64,000 bases of DNA from Macrostomum hystrix (Eukaryota; Platyhelminthes; Macrostomidae), in contig CATNEN010000038.1 in assembly GCA_950097015.1 (NCBI GenBank), forward strand, positions 4,943,001-5,007,000. The letters are read 5' to 3'. The notes under the pieces were generated by a model. That model saw nothing but the letters and a program-made list of their open reading frames with translations, was not told the DNA's origin and ran no database searches. Each line of letters begins with the position of its first letter. The stretch's first letter is position 1. A program made the translations under genes and the position numbers. Below are positions 1-9,594 of the stretch, piece by piece.

Positions 1-1249
1 TCGTATGACCTCGTGGAATAAAGTCGTGAAAAAAATGAAGAATAAATGTCTGAAAAAAACATTTAGCTTTTCTTACATTTTCTTAATTAAACAGCTCAGT
101 AGCTATTTGTATAGCAGCCAATTTATTCAGCTTTCTAATGAAACAATATACGTTATCCCCCAAGTAGTGCATCAGGATTGCCTACTCTGGTTCGGGAAAT
201 GGGAATTTTGTGGGGAGTTTTCATGCAGATCCATTCAGAGCTCTGTGCGGCAGCTTATGTCATCAATGATGGACAGAGAAATACTTTTATTTAACATTAG
301 AGATGTACTTCAGAGGAAATCATTAAATTTTTATGGGTTTCAACGTTCATTGTTAATTACAATTCTATTGTTTTAGTAAAGCGTTTAAAACATTTTTTTT
401 TAAATTACATGCTGCGATTGACTTTTACAACAATTGCCTAATCGTGATGACCGCAAGGTAGTAGTTTTTGTTGTCTGCATGCAGTTAATTTATTTTAGTC
501 TCTTCGCAGCATGATATTTATCAGATGTTTTGTGAATTAAAGTGTATTTGCCCACTGTAAAGGCTAGGTTGAATATTTTTAGTTAATATAAATTAATTTG
601 CTAAATGTTTTGTGATAGTTCTTCACTTCTATCGTTACACTTTCTGCATACTTTGTTACAAGCGTAATTCTTCTGGTTTCCTTCCAATTATGAAAATAAG
701 ATTTATGATCCTTCCTTTCCTTCCCTTTCCCATCCGTTCCCTTCCCTACCCTACCCTTCCCTTCCCTTCCTTTTCTATCCCGTCTCTTCCCTTCACTCAC
801 TTTTTCTAAATGGAATCCCGAAAATAGTTTTTTTCTTCTCTTGACTCTGACTGTGAAAGCGTCCGTCTGTTCATCTGTACATTGGTAGCTGGGAAACTCT
901 CAGCTACTTACTGTACATTTGTGCTTCAGCAGACAGAGCGGAGAACTCGCAGCCCTGCGCCACCTCTACCTCCGCCGCCCCAACCACTAAGTGTACATTC
1001 TAGTTTTCCTAAACTCTGAGCATCTATACCCCCTAGTTAACCCATGAGTAACTCACTTCCCATAGCAGTGTCCTCATATGATAAGTTAACAAATATTGGA
1101 TTTGAGATCAGCGCAGGGTATCGTGGTTCTTATCTATAATAACAAAATCGAGTTTTCTGAAAATTCTGAAAATGCTGTCTGGAATCAAAACAACTTTGAT
1201 TGAAGTAATTGTAGCGTCGAAATAACATGCAGCCCTGACACGCCCGCTG
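1..1249. other. Intergenic sequence with a pyrimidine tract
   Basis: I see no supportable gene here. A nearly pure pyrimidine stretch (CCTTCC-type) covers about 712-800. An open frame at 5-376 has no recognisable domain and AT-rich composition unlike the exons downstream, so it is left out. The GC-richer patch around 900-985 could belong to a 5' untranslated exon of the arrestin gene that follows, but no signal proves it. Confidence 0.4.
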
Positions 1250-1675
1250 TCACCAAATTCTCATGTCAGAGGCCCCACTGACACCAATTCTCATGTCAGA
1301 GGCCCCACTGACACCAATTCTCATGTCAGAGGCCCCACTGACACCAATTCTCATGTCAGAGGCCCCACTGACACCAATTCTCATGTCAGAGGCCCCACTG
1401 ACACCAATTCTCATGTCAGAGGCCCCACTGACACCAATTCTCATGCCAGAGACCCCACTGACACCAATTCTCATGCCAGAGACCCCACTGACACCAATTC
1501 TCATGCCAGAGACCCCACTGACACCAATTCTCATGTCAGAGACCCCACTGACACCAATTCTCATGCCAGAGACCCCACTGACACCAATTCTCATGCCAGA
1601 GACCCCACTGACACCAATTCTCATGTCAGAGATCCCACTGACACCAATTCTCAAGCCTGACACCCCTACTGACAC
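1250..1675. repeat. 30-bp minisatellite, about 14 copies
   Basis: Tandem units of exactly 30 bp, beginning ATTCTCATGTCAGAGGCC. Two sub-variants (TCAGAGGCC and CCAGAGACC) sit in blocks, the first in the left half and the second mostly in the right. Because 30 is a multiple of three, both strands stay open, giving spurious 10-residue-repeat ORFs. It lies just upstream of the start codon of arrestin gene A, probably in a 5' UTR intron. Confidence 0.95.
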
Positions 1676-1772
1676 AAGTTACCATGTGGAGGTTTTGAGT
1701 TAAAATAAAATTTTCTGGCTAAAATCCTTCCAGAATTAGCTTACTACGCCACTACTCCAGCCGTAGTCTAGC

Positions 1773-4700
1773 ATGTGCGAGCCGAAACAGCTGACTTTGA
1801 CGTTCGACGATGAGGCCTCGAATCCGAGCGCCATCTACAGGGCTGGGGACACCGTCAGCTTCAAGTTCGGATTCTACTCCCGGGAGCCCCTGGAGTGCAA
1901 AGGTGAAATTTGAACTTGCCTTGTCATTTAGTGTCCTCTGTTCCTCGTTTGAGCGAGATTATTGGCCCCCTACCTGAATTTGTTTGCGCAGACATTGTGG
2001 CCAAGGTCTTTGGCTCGTCCCACGTGCACTGGAGCAAGGGAAAGAACTCAAACTACTCGTCAACTCAAACCTTGTTGCAGCTGGAGATTCCAGTGTTCAG
2101 TGAGCACACTTCGTTTTTTTTAAGAAGTCTCGCTGCACCCACCAACCGCGTGTTCCTCCGCCCCACTGCACCCACCAACCGCGTGTTCCTCTGCCGCTCT
2201 GCACCCACCAACCGCGTGTTCCTCTGCCCCTCTGCACCCACCAACCGCGTGTTCCTCCGCCCCACTGCACCCACCAACCGCGTGTTCCTCTGCCCCTCTG
2301 CACCCACCAACCGCGTGTTCCTCTGCCCCTCTGCACCCACCAACCGCGTGTTCCTCTGCCGCTCTGCACTCAGTGTGTGTTCCTCTGCCCCTCTGCACCC
2401 ACCAAACGCGTGTTCCTCTGCCCCTCTGCACCCACCAACCGCGTGTTCCTCTGCCCCACTGCACCCACCAACCGCGTGTTCCTCTGCCGCTCTGCACTCA
2501 GTGTGTGTTCCTCTGCCCCTCTGCACCCACCAAACGCGTGTTCCTCTGCCCCTCTGCACCCACCAACCGCGTGTTCCTCTGCCCCACTGCACCCACCAAC
2601 CGCGTGTTCCTCTGCCGCTCTGCACCCACCAACCGCGTGTTCCTCTGCCCCTCTGCACCCACCAACCGCGTGTTCCTCCGCCCCACTGCACCCACCAACC
2701 GCGTGTTCCTCTGCCCCTCTGCACCCACCAACCGCGTGTTCCTCTGCCCCTCTGCACCCACCAACCGCGTGTTCCTCTGCCGCTCTGCACTCAGTGTGTG
2801 TTCCTCTGCCCCTCTGCACCCACCAACCGCGTGTTCCTCTGCCCCTCTGCACCCACCAAACGCGTGTTCCTCTGCCCCTCTGCACCCACCAACCGCGTGT
2901 TCCTCTGCCCCACTGCACCCACCAACCGCGTGTTCCTCTGCCGCTCTGCACTCAGTGTGTGTTCCTCTGCCCCTCTGCACCCACCAACCGCGTGTTCCTC
3001 TGCCCCTCTGCACCCACCAAACGCGTGTTCCTCTGCCGCTCTGCACTCAGTGTGTATTCCTCTACACGTACTGAGAAAGAAATAGATATGAGAAAGAATA
3101 GATAGTGAAAGAATAGATATGAGAGTCCCCTTATTCCAGCTCCACCGGCGGGCACCGTGGGTTTCCATCCACCTGGCCACTATTCCTACCCGATCAGCTT
3201 CAGCCTGCCCCCGGACTCGACTGGCAGCTTCGTGTTTGACATCGACAATTACTACGTCTCCTACAGTGTCACCGTCAAGATACACCGCTCTTACATGCCG
3301 AATGTCGAGATTAAAAAGAGTATCATCGTTGTTCGCGATCTCGACTTGAATCTTGTCAGGCCCGAGCTCACTGCTCCGTACGAGTCCGAGCGTCCAGAAC
3401 CAGCTCGGACCACCTTCCACGTCCTGCTCAACCGCAGCCTCAGCGGGGCCGAGGTTCGAATCCGATTGAACAAGCGCGGTTTCGCAATCGGCGAGACGAT
3501 TCAAGTCACCGGCGACATCCGGAACACCGGCAGTATCGACCTGCGACTAGTCACCATGGAAATCGCTCAGGTAAGCGCGGCTCCTTGCTGCTTGGAAAAC
3601 AGCAGTGGGGTGGCTGACCTGTGAGTCATGACTGCAGTGGAGTGGCTGACCTGTGAGTCATGACTGCAGTGGAGTGGCTGACCTGTGAGTCATGACTGCA
3701 GTGGAGTGGCTGACCTGTGAGTCATGACTGCAGTGGAGTGGCTGACCTGTGAGTCATGACTGCAGTGGAGTGGCTGACCTGTGAGTCATGACTGCAGTGG
3801 AGTGGCTGACCTGTGAGTCATGACTGCAGTGGAGTGGCTGACCTGTGAGTCATGACTGCAGTGGAGTGGCTGACCTGTGAGTCATGACTGCAGTGGAGTG
3901 GCTGACCTGTGAGTCATGACTGCAGTGGAGTGGCTGACCTGTGAGTCATGACTGCAGTGGAGTGGCTGACCTGTGAGTCATGACTGCAGTGGAGTGGCTG
4001 ACCTGTGAGTCATGACTGCAGTGGAGTGGCTGACCTGTGAGTCATGACTGCAGTGGAGTGGCTGACCTGTGAGTCATGACTGCAGTGGAGTGGCTGACCT
4101 GTGAGTCATGACTGCAGTGGAGTGGCTGACCTGTGAGTCATGACTGCAGTGGGGTGGCTGATCTATGAGGCATTATACCTTGTGTACCTGGAATTTCTCA
4201 CGCCAGCTGTGTGAGTTCCTGGCGGAAGGCCGCAGCCGCATTCAGTGGCGGACAGTTTCCATGGCCCGGCTGCCCCCGCTGTCAGCCGGCCGGTCACTGC
4301 AGGTCGGTCACCTGCTGCCTGTACCGATTGTGAACTGCAGCTACCTTCAGGGCAGCAGCAACATCAACATCAATTATTTCTTTCGGGTGAGGCTGGATTT
4401 CGCCATTGGTTGTACTAAACTCTTGTCCCTTGAGGTTTGGGATCAGAATATTGTCCCTTGAGTATTTGGGATCAGTATATTGTCCCTTGAGTATTTGGGA
4501 TCAGAATCTTGTCCCTTGAGTATTTGGGATCAGTATATTGTCCTTTGAGTATTTGGGATCAGAATATTGTCCCTTGAGTATTTGGGATCAGAATCTTGTC
4601 CCTTGAGTATTTTGGATCAGAATATTGGGTTTTGGGATCAGAATATTGGGTTTTGGGATCAGAATATTGGGTTTTGGGATCAGAATATTGGGTTTTAGGA

Positions 4701-5871
4701 TCAGAATATTGGGTTTTGGGATCAGAATATTGGGTTTTGGGATCAGAATATTGGGTTTTGGGATCAGAATATTGGGTTTTGGGATCAGATTATTGGGTTT
4801 CGGGATCAGAATATTGGGTTTTGGGATCAGATTATAGGGTTTCGGGATCAGAATATTGTCCCTTTGAGGATTTGGGATCAGAATGTTGGGTTCTAGGATC
4901 AGAATATTGTCGTTTGAAGTTTTAGGATCAGATTCCTGTAGAATCAGGCAGTATTTCTGGGGATTTAGGATCGTAAAAAATCCTCAAGTTTAAATAATTT
5001 GAGGATTTTGAACCAAAATTCAGTCTCTATCGGGGATTTAGAATCAGATTCTTGTCCATTGTTGGAGATGATTTGTAAAGGCATGATTTGTAAATCAACA
5101 ATCGCAGATTCGAGCAGCGGGCCTTCTGACCCTTCTGAAGATTGACCTGTGCGAGCTGATCATCGGTTCCGTCCCGCTGGGCCGTCAGGACCCGGTGCAC
5201 ATCAACACCTGGGCTGCCATCACCCGTGAGCCGGCCTCATTACCATACCTGTGTCATAATAGCCATGACCATCTGAATGACTGAGTTGGGTCAGCCTTGA
5301 CCATCTGAATGACTGAGTTGGGACAGCCATGACCATTCGAATGACTGAGTTGGGACAGCCATGACCATCTGAATGACTGAGTTGGGTAAGCCATGACCAT
5401 TCGAATGACTGAGTTGGGACATCCATGACCATCTGAATGACTGAGTTGGGACAGCCGGGATAATCTGAATGACTGAGTTGGGTAAGTCATGACCATCTGA
5501 ATGACTGAGTTGGGACAGTCATGACCATCTGAATGACTGAGTTGGGACAGTCATGACCATCTGAATGACTGAGTTGGGACAGTCATGACCATCTGAATGA
5601 CTGAGTTGGGACAGTCATGACCATATGAATGACTGAGTTGGGACAGCCATGACCATCTGAATGACTGAGTTGGGTCAGCCATGACCATATGAATGACTGA
5701 GTTGGGACAGCCATGACCATATGAATGACTGAGTTGGGACAGCCATGACCATCTGAATGACTGAGTTGGGACAGCCATGACTATATGAATGATGCTGAGT
5801 GCATAGTCATGGCCCATTAAGTCATCAACTGATATTTCTTTTAATGCGTTTCAGAACTCAACAAGAAATAG
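1773..5871 (+). CDS. Alpha-arrestin (ARRDC-like) gene A, six exons, 327 aa, no PPxY tail
   Basis: Exons by GT-AG rules and alignment to the paralogues at 9595-15545 and 35095-38176: 1773-1902, 1992-2099, 3140-3570, 4207-4386, 5108-5225, 5855-5871. Intron phases are 1,1,0,0,1, the same as both paralogues, and exon 4 is 180 nt in all three. The product is a two-lobed beta-sandwich adaptor: the N-terminal arrestin lobe lies in exons 1-3, and the C-terminal lobe begins late in exon 3 at a KRGF/GETIQVTGDI segment. Known alpha-arrestins link membrane cargo to ubiquitin ligases and endocytic machinery. Oddities: exon 2 is about 7-11 codons shorter than in the paralogues, the CC-x-CFNCC cysteine cluster before the second lobe is missing, and the last exon adds only about six codons before TAG, so the PPxY tail is absent. 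The ATG follows a possible splice acceptor by 12 nt. Transcript data could alter the last exon. Confidence 0.85.
2133..3064. repeat. 33-bp minisatellite in intron 2 of arrestin gene A, about 28 copies
   Basis: Units begin GTTCCTCTGCCCCTCTGCAC and end ACCAACCGCGT. About every sixth copy is shorter and carries CACTCAGTGTGT instead of the CACCCACCAACC part, giving a higher-order pattern. The unit length keeps several frames open on both strands, which produces long but meaningless ORFs. The array fills nearly all of the intron between exons 2 and 3. Confidence 0.95.
3602..4165. repeat. 32-bp minisatellite in intron 3 of arrestin gene A, about 17 copies
   Basis: Almost perfectly homogeneous 32-bp units starting GTGGAGTGGCTGACCTGTGA and ending with CATGACTGCA. 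Each unit contains a donor-like CTGTGAGT and an acceptor-like CTGCAG. The first degenerate copy begins only about 30 bp after the real exon 3 donor. The very low divergence suggests recent expansion or homogenisation. Confidence 0.95.
4430..4930. repeat. 21-bp and 29-bp minisatellite in intron 4 of arrestin gene A
   Basis: The left part uses units of about 29 bp (TTTGGGATCAGAATATTGTC plus CCTTGAGTA). From about 4615 it switches to 21-bp units (TTTTGGGATCAGAATATTGG). The shared GGGATCAGAATATTG core shows that the shorter unit arose from the longer by internal deletion. Confidence 0.9.
5257..5795. repeat. 32-bp minisatellite in intron 5 of arrestin gene A, about 17 copies
   Basis: Units begin CCATGACCATCTGAATGACT and end GAGTTGGGACAG. 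Variants differ at a few sites (GTCAG or GACAG; TCTGAA, TATGAA or TTCGAA). The array starts about 30 bp after the exon 5 donor and ends about 60 bp before the last exon. Confidence 0.95.
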
Positions 5872-6368
5872 TGAGAAGACTTTTGGGCCACAGATTGACG
5901 CGAAACTTACCTTTCTTTGGGTGAATTGTACTGAGTTGTTATACTGCGTTAAGGGATTAAATTTTTGAACAATTTCTTATCCGAATATATTTAAACGAAC
6001 TAGTCTAGCCCAGTCGTGTTTTCTTAGAAATATTTATTTTTTTAAGGTGACGCACTTTAGTATCTCTTAAATTCGCACAGTTCATGTTAACCGTATTATT
6101 CCTTTATTTTTATGTACAGAGCAAACAAATTAATGTACGAGCTATATAGTCTTGAAGAATCGATTTATGATAATACCCTAACTTTTATATGCCTGTTTGT
6201 TATTTATTTGTTATTTACCTGTCATCTACTGTCATTTCCCCCCACCCCAAGAAATTTTTTGCTTTTTTGCACCCGAACGGAGCAATGCAAGAACACGAAA
6301 CTCAAGAACACGGGCCAACTTTTTGTTGCGCATCTTCTGAAGCAAGAACCAAGTCGCCAGCCCTTTAG
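5872..6368. other. AT-rich spacer after arrestin gene A
   Basis: AT-rich sequence between the end of arrestin gene A and the next minisatellite. I find no coding exon or RNA gene. It presumably includes the 3' untranslated region of gene A. Confidence 0.4.
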
Positions 6369-6556
6369 ACACGGGAGAGATGAGACACGGGAGAGATGAG
6401 ACACGGGAGAGATGAGACACGGGAGAGATGAGACACGGGAGAGATGAGACACGGGAGAGATGAGACACGGGAGAGATGAGACACGGGAGAGATGAGACAC
6501 GGGAGAGATGAGACACGGGAGAGATGAGACACGGGAGAGATGAGACACGGGAGAGG
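6369..6556. repeat. 16-bp minisatellite, about 12 copies
   Basis: Perfect 16-bp units ACACGGGAGAGATGAG. The array runs directly into the arrestin-like exon remnant that follows, the last unit ending GGGAGAGG just before CTGCTGCTACGG. The array therefore marks the break point of that exon. Confidence 0.95.
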
Positions 6557-6886
6557 CTGCTGCTACGGCTTGATCCATGTGCGCCTGAATCTGGACAAGC
6601 GGGGCCTCGTACCAGACTTTGAGACTAAGCTCAAGATTAAGCAGATGATTTGAGTGGCACTTTTCTTCTCGGCATAAAGAGATAATTCGGTTCTATCTTA
6701 AAATAGCCGCGAACCCACGGCGCGGGTGTGCTCCTTCACCGCCAGTATGAAGTCCAGCCAAGTGGTTTCGGAGGCAGTTCCACCCGGCCTTGAGAGAGGC
6801 CAGACAATGGACCTGAACCATCGACTGCCCATCCGGCCCATGCCCAGCTCCTTCGCCCATGGCTGCTCAAACATTCGCTACACTCT
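6557..6886 (+). pseudogene. Relic of a fourth alpha-arrestin gene (parts of exons 3 and 4)
   Basis: Bases 6557-6651 encode the start of the second arrestin lobe (CCYGLIHVRL, then LDKRGLVPDFE), aligning with CCCGRLRMRV and KRGFVPGEQ of arrestin gene B, and then reach a TGA. Bases 6721-6885 match the 180-nt exon 4 of genes A-C (FTASMKSS, LPIRPMPSSF, GCSNIRYTLK). The expected donor after that exon is replaced by sequence merging into a SINE. No exons 1-2, first half of exon 3 or PPxY tail were found. This is most simply a broken tandem duplicate between genes A and B, cut on its left by a minisatellite and on its right by a SINE. Confidence 0.7.
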
Positions 6887-6889
6887 AAA

Positions 6890-7251
6890 GGGAGCCAGAG
6901 CTGTTAACGCGTTTGCCTCCTGCACCGAGGTCCCACGGCGAGTCGATTCGATTCCGCGGCGAGGCCACACATTAATTTGGGGCGCAGCCGCGGAGAGAAG
7001 ACTTTGGGGGCTTGTCGTGCAATTTGCGCCCTTGAGGGCCAACCTCCAAGGCACAGTGAAATGTAAACTGCCTGACGATAAGAAAGTCAGGGCAGATGTA
7101 CACACCTGTGTGAGCGTGTGCCTGCGTACAGTATCTGTGTGCGCGTGTGCTCAGGAGTCAGCGAAATGAGCAGAATTGCCTCCTCGCTGGCATGCGGTCA
7201 GGTGTCAGCAAATGATTTGCCATTGCCCGCAGCCCTCCTGCAATTATGCCA
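6890..7251 (+). mobile_element. SINE-1, tRNA-derived, near full length
   Basis: One of eight substantial copies of the same family in the window. The order is a tRNA-like head (degraded A-box region, B-box-like GATTCGATTCCGCGGCGAGG), a body with GGGCTTGTCGTGCAATTTGC and GAGGGCCAACCTCCAAGGCA, a hairpin (CTGCCTGACGATAAGAAAGT then CAGGGCAGATGTACAC), a GT-rich stretch, CAGGAGTCAGCGAAATGAGC, and the tail GCCCGCAGCCCTCCTGCAA. No protein is encoded; ORFs across it are spurious. Confidence 0.9.
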
Positions 7252-7584
7252 AGTCCAAGAAATCTCATTTGGTTGTTCGCCCTCGAGCGAAGCACACCAG
7301 TCACATGCCTTATCAGCTCTGTTGGAATCGATACTGATAAACTGCTCACACTGGCTTGGGCTAATATGGGAAATCTATTGCATGCTCATGATATCTCTAT
7401 TCGCTTTTCTTATCGCCTACTGAGCAGCCAATGCTGTGGGCCGAGCTGTTCGCCAAAGCTGAAGGAGTGCATAAAAAGGTAAGAACTACAGAAAATTATT
7501 CTCAGAACAAAAGTTGTTTAACCAGATTCTGGTTCTCACTGCCAAGACATCAGTAGCTATAGGTAAGTCATGACATTCAACTTT
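7252..7584. other. Spacer between SINE-1 and minisatellite
   Basis: No recognisable gene. A donor-like AAAAAGGTAAGAAC at about 7473-7486 follows a short cysteine-containing open frame that might be a decayed part of the arrestin relic, but the similarity is too weak to claim. Confidence 0.3.
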
Positions 7585-8576
7585 GACACCTGTTAGACAC
7601 AATCTGAGCATCAGCTGTTAGACACAATCTGAGCATCAACTGTCAGACACAATCTGAGCATCACCTGTCAGACACAATCTGAGCATCAACTGTCAGACAC
7701 AATCTGAGCATCACCTGTCAGACACAATCTGAGCATCAACTGTCAGACACAATCTGAGCATCACCTGTTAGACACAATCTGAGCATCAACTGTCAGACAC
7801 AATCTGAGCATCACCTGTTAGACACAATCTGAGCATCACCTGTCAGACACAATCTGAGCATCAACTGTTAGACACAATCTGAGCATCACCTGTCAGACAC
7901 AATCTGAGCATCAACTGTTAGACACAATCTGAGCATCACCTGTTAGACACAATCTGAGCATCACCTGTCAGACACAATCTGAGCATCACCTGTTAGACAC
8001 AATCTGAGCATCACCTGTCAGACACAATCTGAGCATCAACTGTCAGACACAATCTGAGCATCACCTGTCAGACACAATCTGAGCATCACCTGTCAGACAC
8101 AATCTGAGCATCAACTGTTAGACACAATCTGAGCATCACCTGTTAGACACAATCTGAGCATCACCTGTCAGACACAATCTGAGCATCAACTGTCAGACAC
8201 AATCTGAGCATCACCTGTCAGACACAATCTGAGCATCACCTGTCAGACACAATCTGAGCATCACCTGTCAGACACAATCTGAGCATCACCTGTCAGACAC
8301 AATCTGAGCATCACCTGTCAGACACAATCTGAGCATCACCTGTCAGACACAATCTGAGCATCACCTGTTAGACACAATCTGAGCATCACCTGTCAGACAC
8401 AATCTGAGCATCAACTGTTAGACACAATCTGAGCATCACCTGTCAGACACAATCTGAGCATCAACTGTCAGACACAATCTGAGCATCACCTGTCAGACAC
8501 AATCTGAGCATCACCTGTTAGACACAATCTGAGCATCACCTGTCAGACACAATCTGAGCATCAACTGTTAGACACA
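7585..8576. repeat. 25-bp minisatellite, about 39 copies
   Basis: Units begin TGTCAGACACAATCTGAGCA and end TCACC. Two positions vary (TGTCAG or TGTTAG; TCACC or TCAAC) in an apparently mosaic order, which could serve as a variant-repeat code for comparing individuals. No coding potential. Confidence 0.95.
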
Positions 8577-9346
8577 AATAAATCATTTTACATAAGGACA
8601 TAGAGCTAGCTAATCAGAAAATTATTTTGTGTTCTCATACGGCATAACCATACCTGAAAATAGTTAATTCCCTGGTCATTCCACTCATTCAACATGAAAG
8701 ACTGGGAAGTAAAAATCTTATGCCATGTGGCGCCAAGCGCGTGAATGCTTGCCCTGCCAATGAAAGGTGACAATGACCCTTTGTGCTCAGCCTAATGCTA
8801 AGGGGGATTCGTCGGACACTGAGCATGCTCTTGATTCCACCAAAAAATATTTCTGCCCAAAAGTTACAATCGTAAACATTTGACCGATCAGCGATCGATT
8901 AGTGACCAGCCAGACACAAAGAGACACAACGGGACAATTGGCGAGCAAGGCGAGCAACGCGCGGGAGGCGCACAGCGAAAAAGCGACCAAGCGGAGAGCT
9001 GCGCGCAAATTGAATCCGAAACCGTGGTGAGAGGCTCACCTAAAAAGGCTAGCAGGCGGCGGGGGGTGGGGGACGGCCCCACCCCACACAGATGCACAGA
9101 GACAGCAAGGGGGCGGGCTGATCACTAAAGCCGGTTTGCACAGGCGCAAGCACCCATGCAAACCAAAGCATTTTTATGGGGGGATTTTATTTCTGGGCGT
9201 ACTAAGGGCTTTTTAAGGACAGAAAAAACTGTGCATTATATTTGTCTGCGTTTTGCACTAAATATATTTGATAGCAAAATTGCGCACTCTTATTTGATCT
9301 TGTCACAAAATAATCCCTAGTCACTAACTCACTGAATCGGCTGACA
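8577..9346 (+). promoter_or_regulatory. Putative promoter and 5' UTR exon of arrestin gene B
   Basis: A GC- and CpG-richer patch at about 8880-9130 stands out from AT-rich flanks. It ends with a plausible donor, ACCGTG then GTGAGA, at 9026/9027. An acceptor (TTAAACTTCAG) lies at 9572-9582, 12 nt before the ATG of gene B. This fits a non-coding first exon ending near 9026. No TATA box or initiator can be named, so this is inference from composition and splice signals. Confidence 0.3.
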
Positions 9347-9570
9347 TTTCTCACTGGATCTGCTGACATTTCTCACTGGATCTGCTGACATTTCTCACTG
9401 GATCTGCTGACATTTCTCACTGGATCTGCTGACATTTCTCACTGGATCTGCTGACATTTCTCACTGGATCTGCTGACATTTCTCACTGGATCTGCTGACA
9501 TTTCGCACTGGATCTGCTGACATTTCTCACTGGATCTGCTGACATTTCTCACTGAATCTGCTGACATTGA
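9347..9570. repeat. 22-bp minisatellite upstream of arrestin gene B, about 10 copies
   Basis: Units TGGATCTGCTGACATTTCTC plus AC, highly uniform. The array ends about 12 bp before the acceptor that precedes the start codon of arrestin gene B, so it probably lies at the 3' end of a 5' UTR intron. Confidence 0.95.
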
Positions 9571-9594
9571 CTTAAACTTCAGGCCCATCCAGCA

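Noticed and set aside
5-376. 123-codon ORF at the left edge
   Set aside because: AT-rich, no recognisable motif, and no splice or start context.
1910-3085. 391-codon plus-strand ORF of APTNRVFL-type repeats and several minus-strand ORFs
   Set aside because: It covers exon 2 and the 33-bp array in intron 2 of arrestin gene A. The arrestin reading frame, splice sites and paralogues show that the array is intronic.
7585-8576. CRISPR array (regular direct repeats)
   Set aside because: The repeats are contiguous with no unique spacers, and this is an animal genome. The same holds for the other regular arrays.
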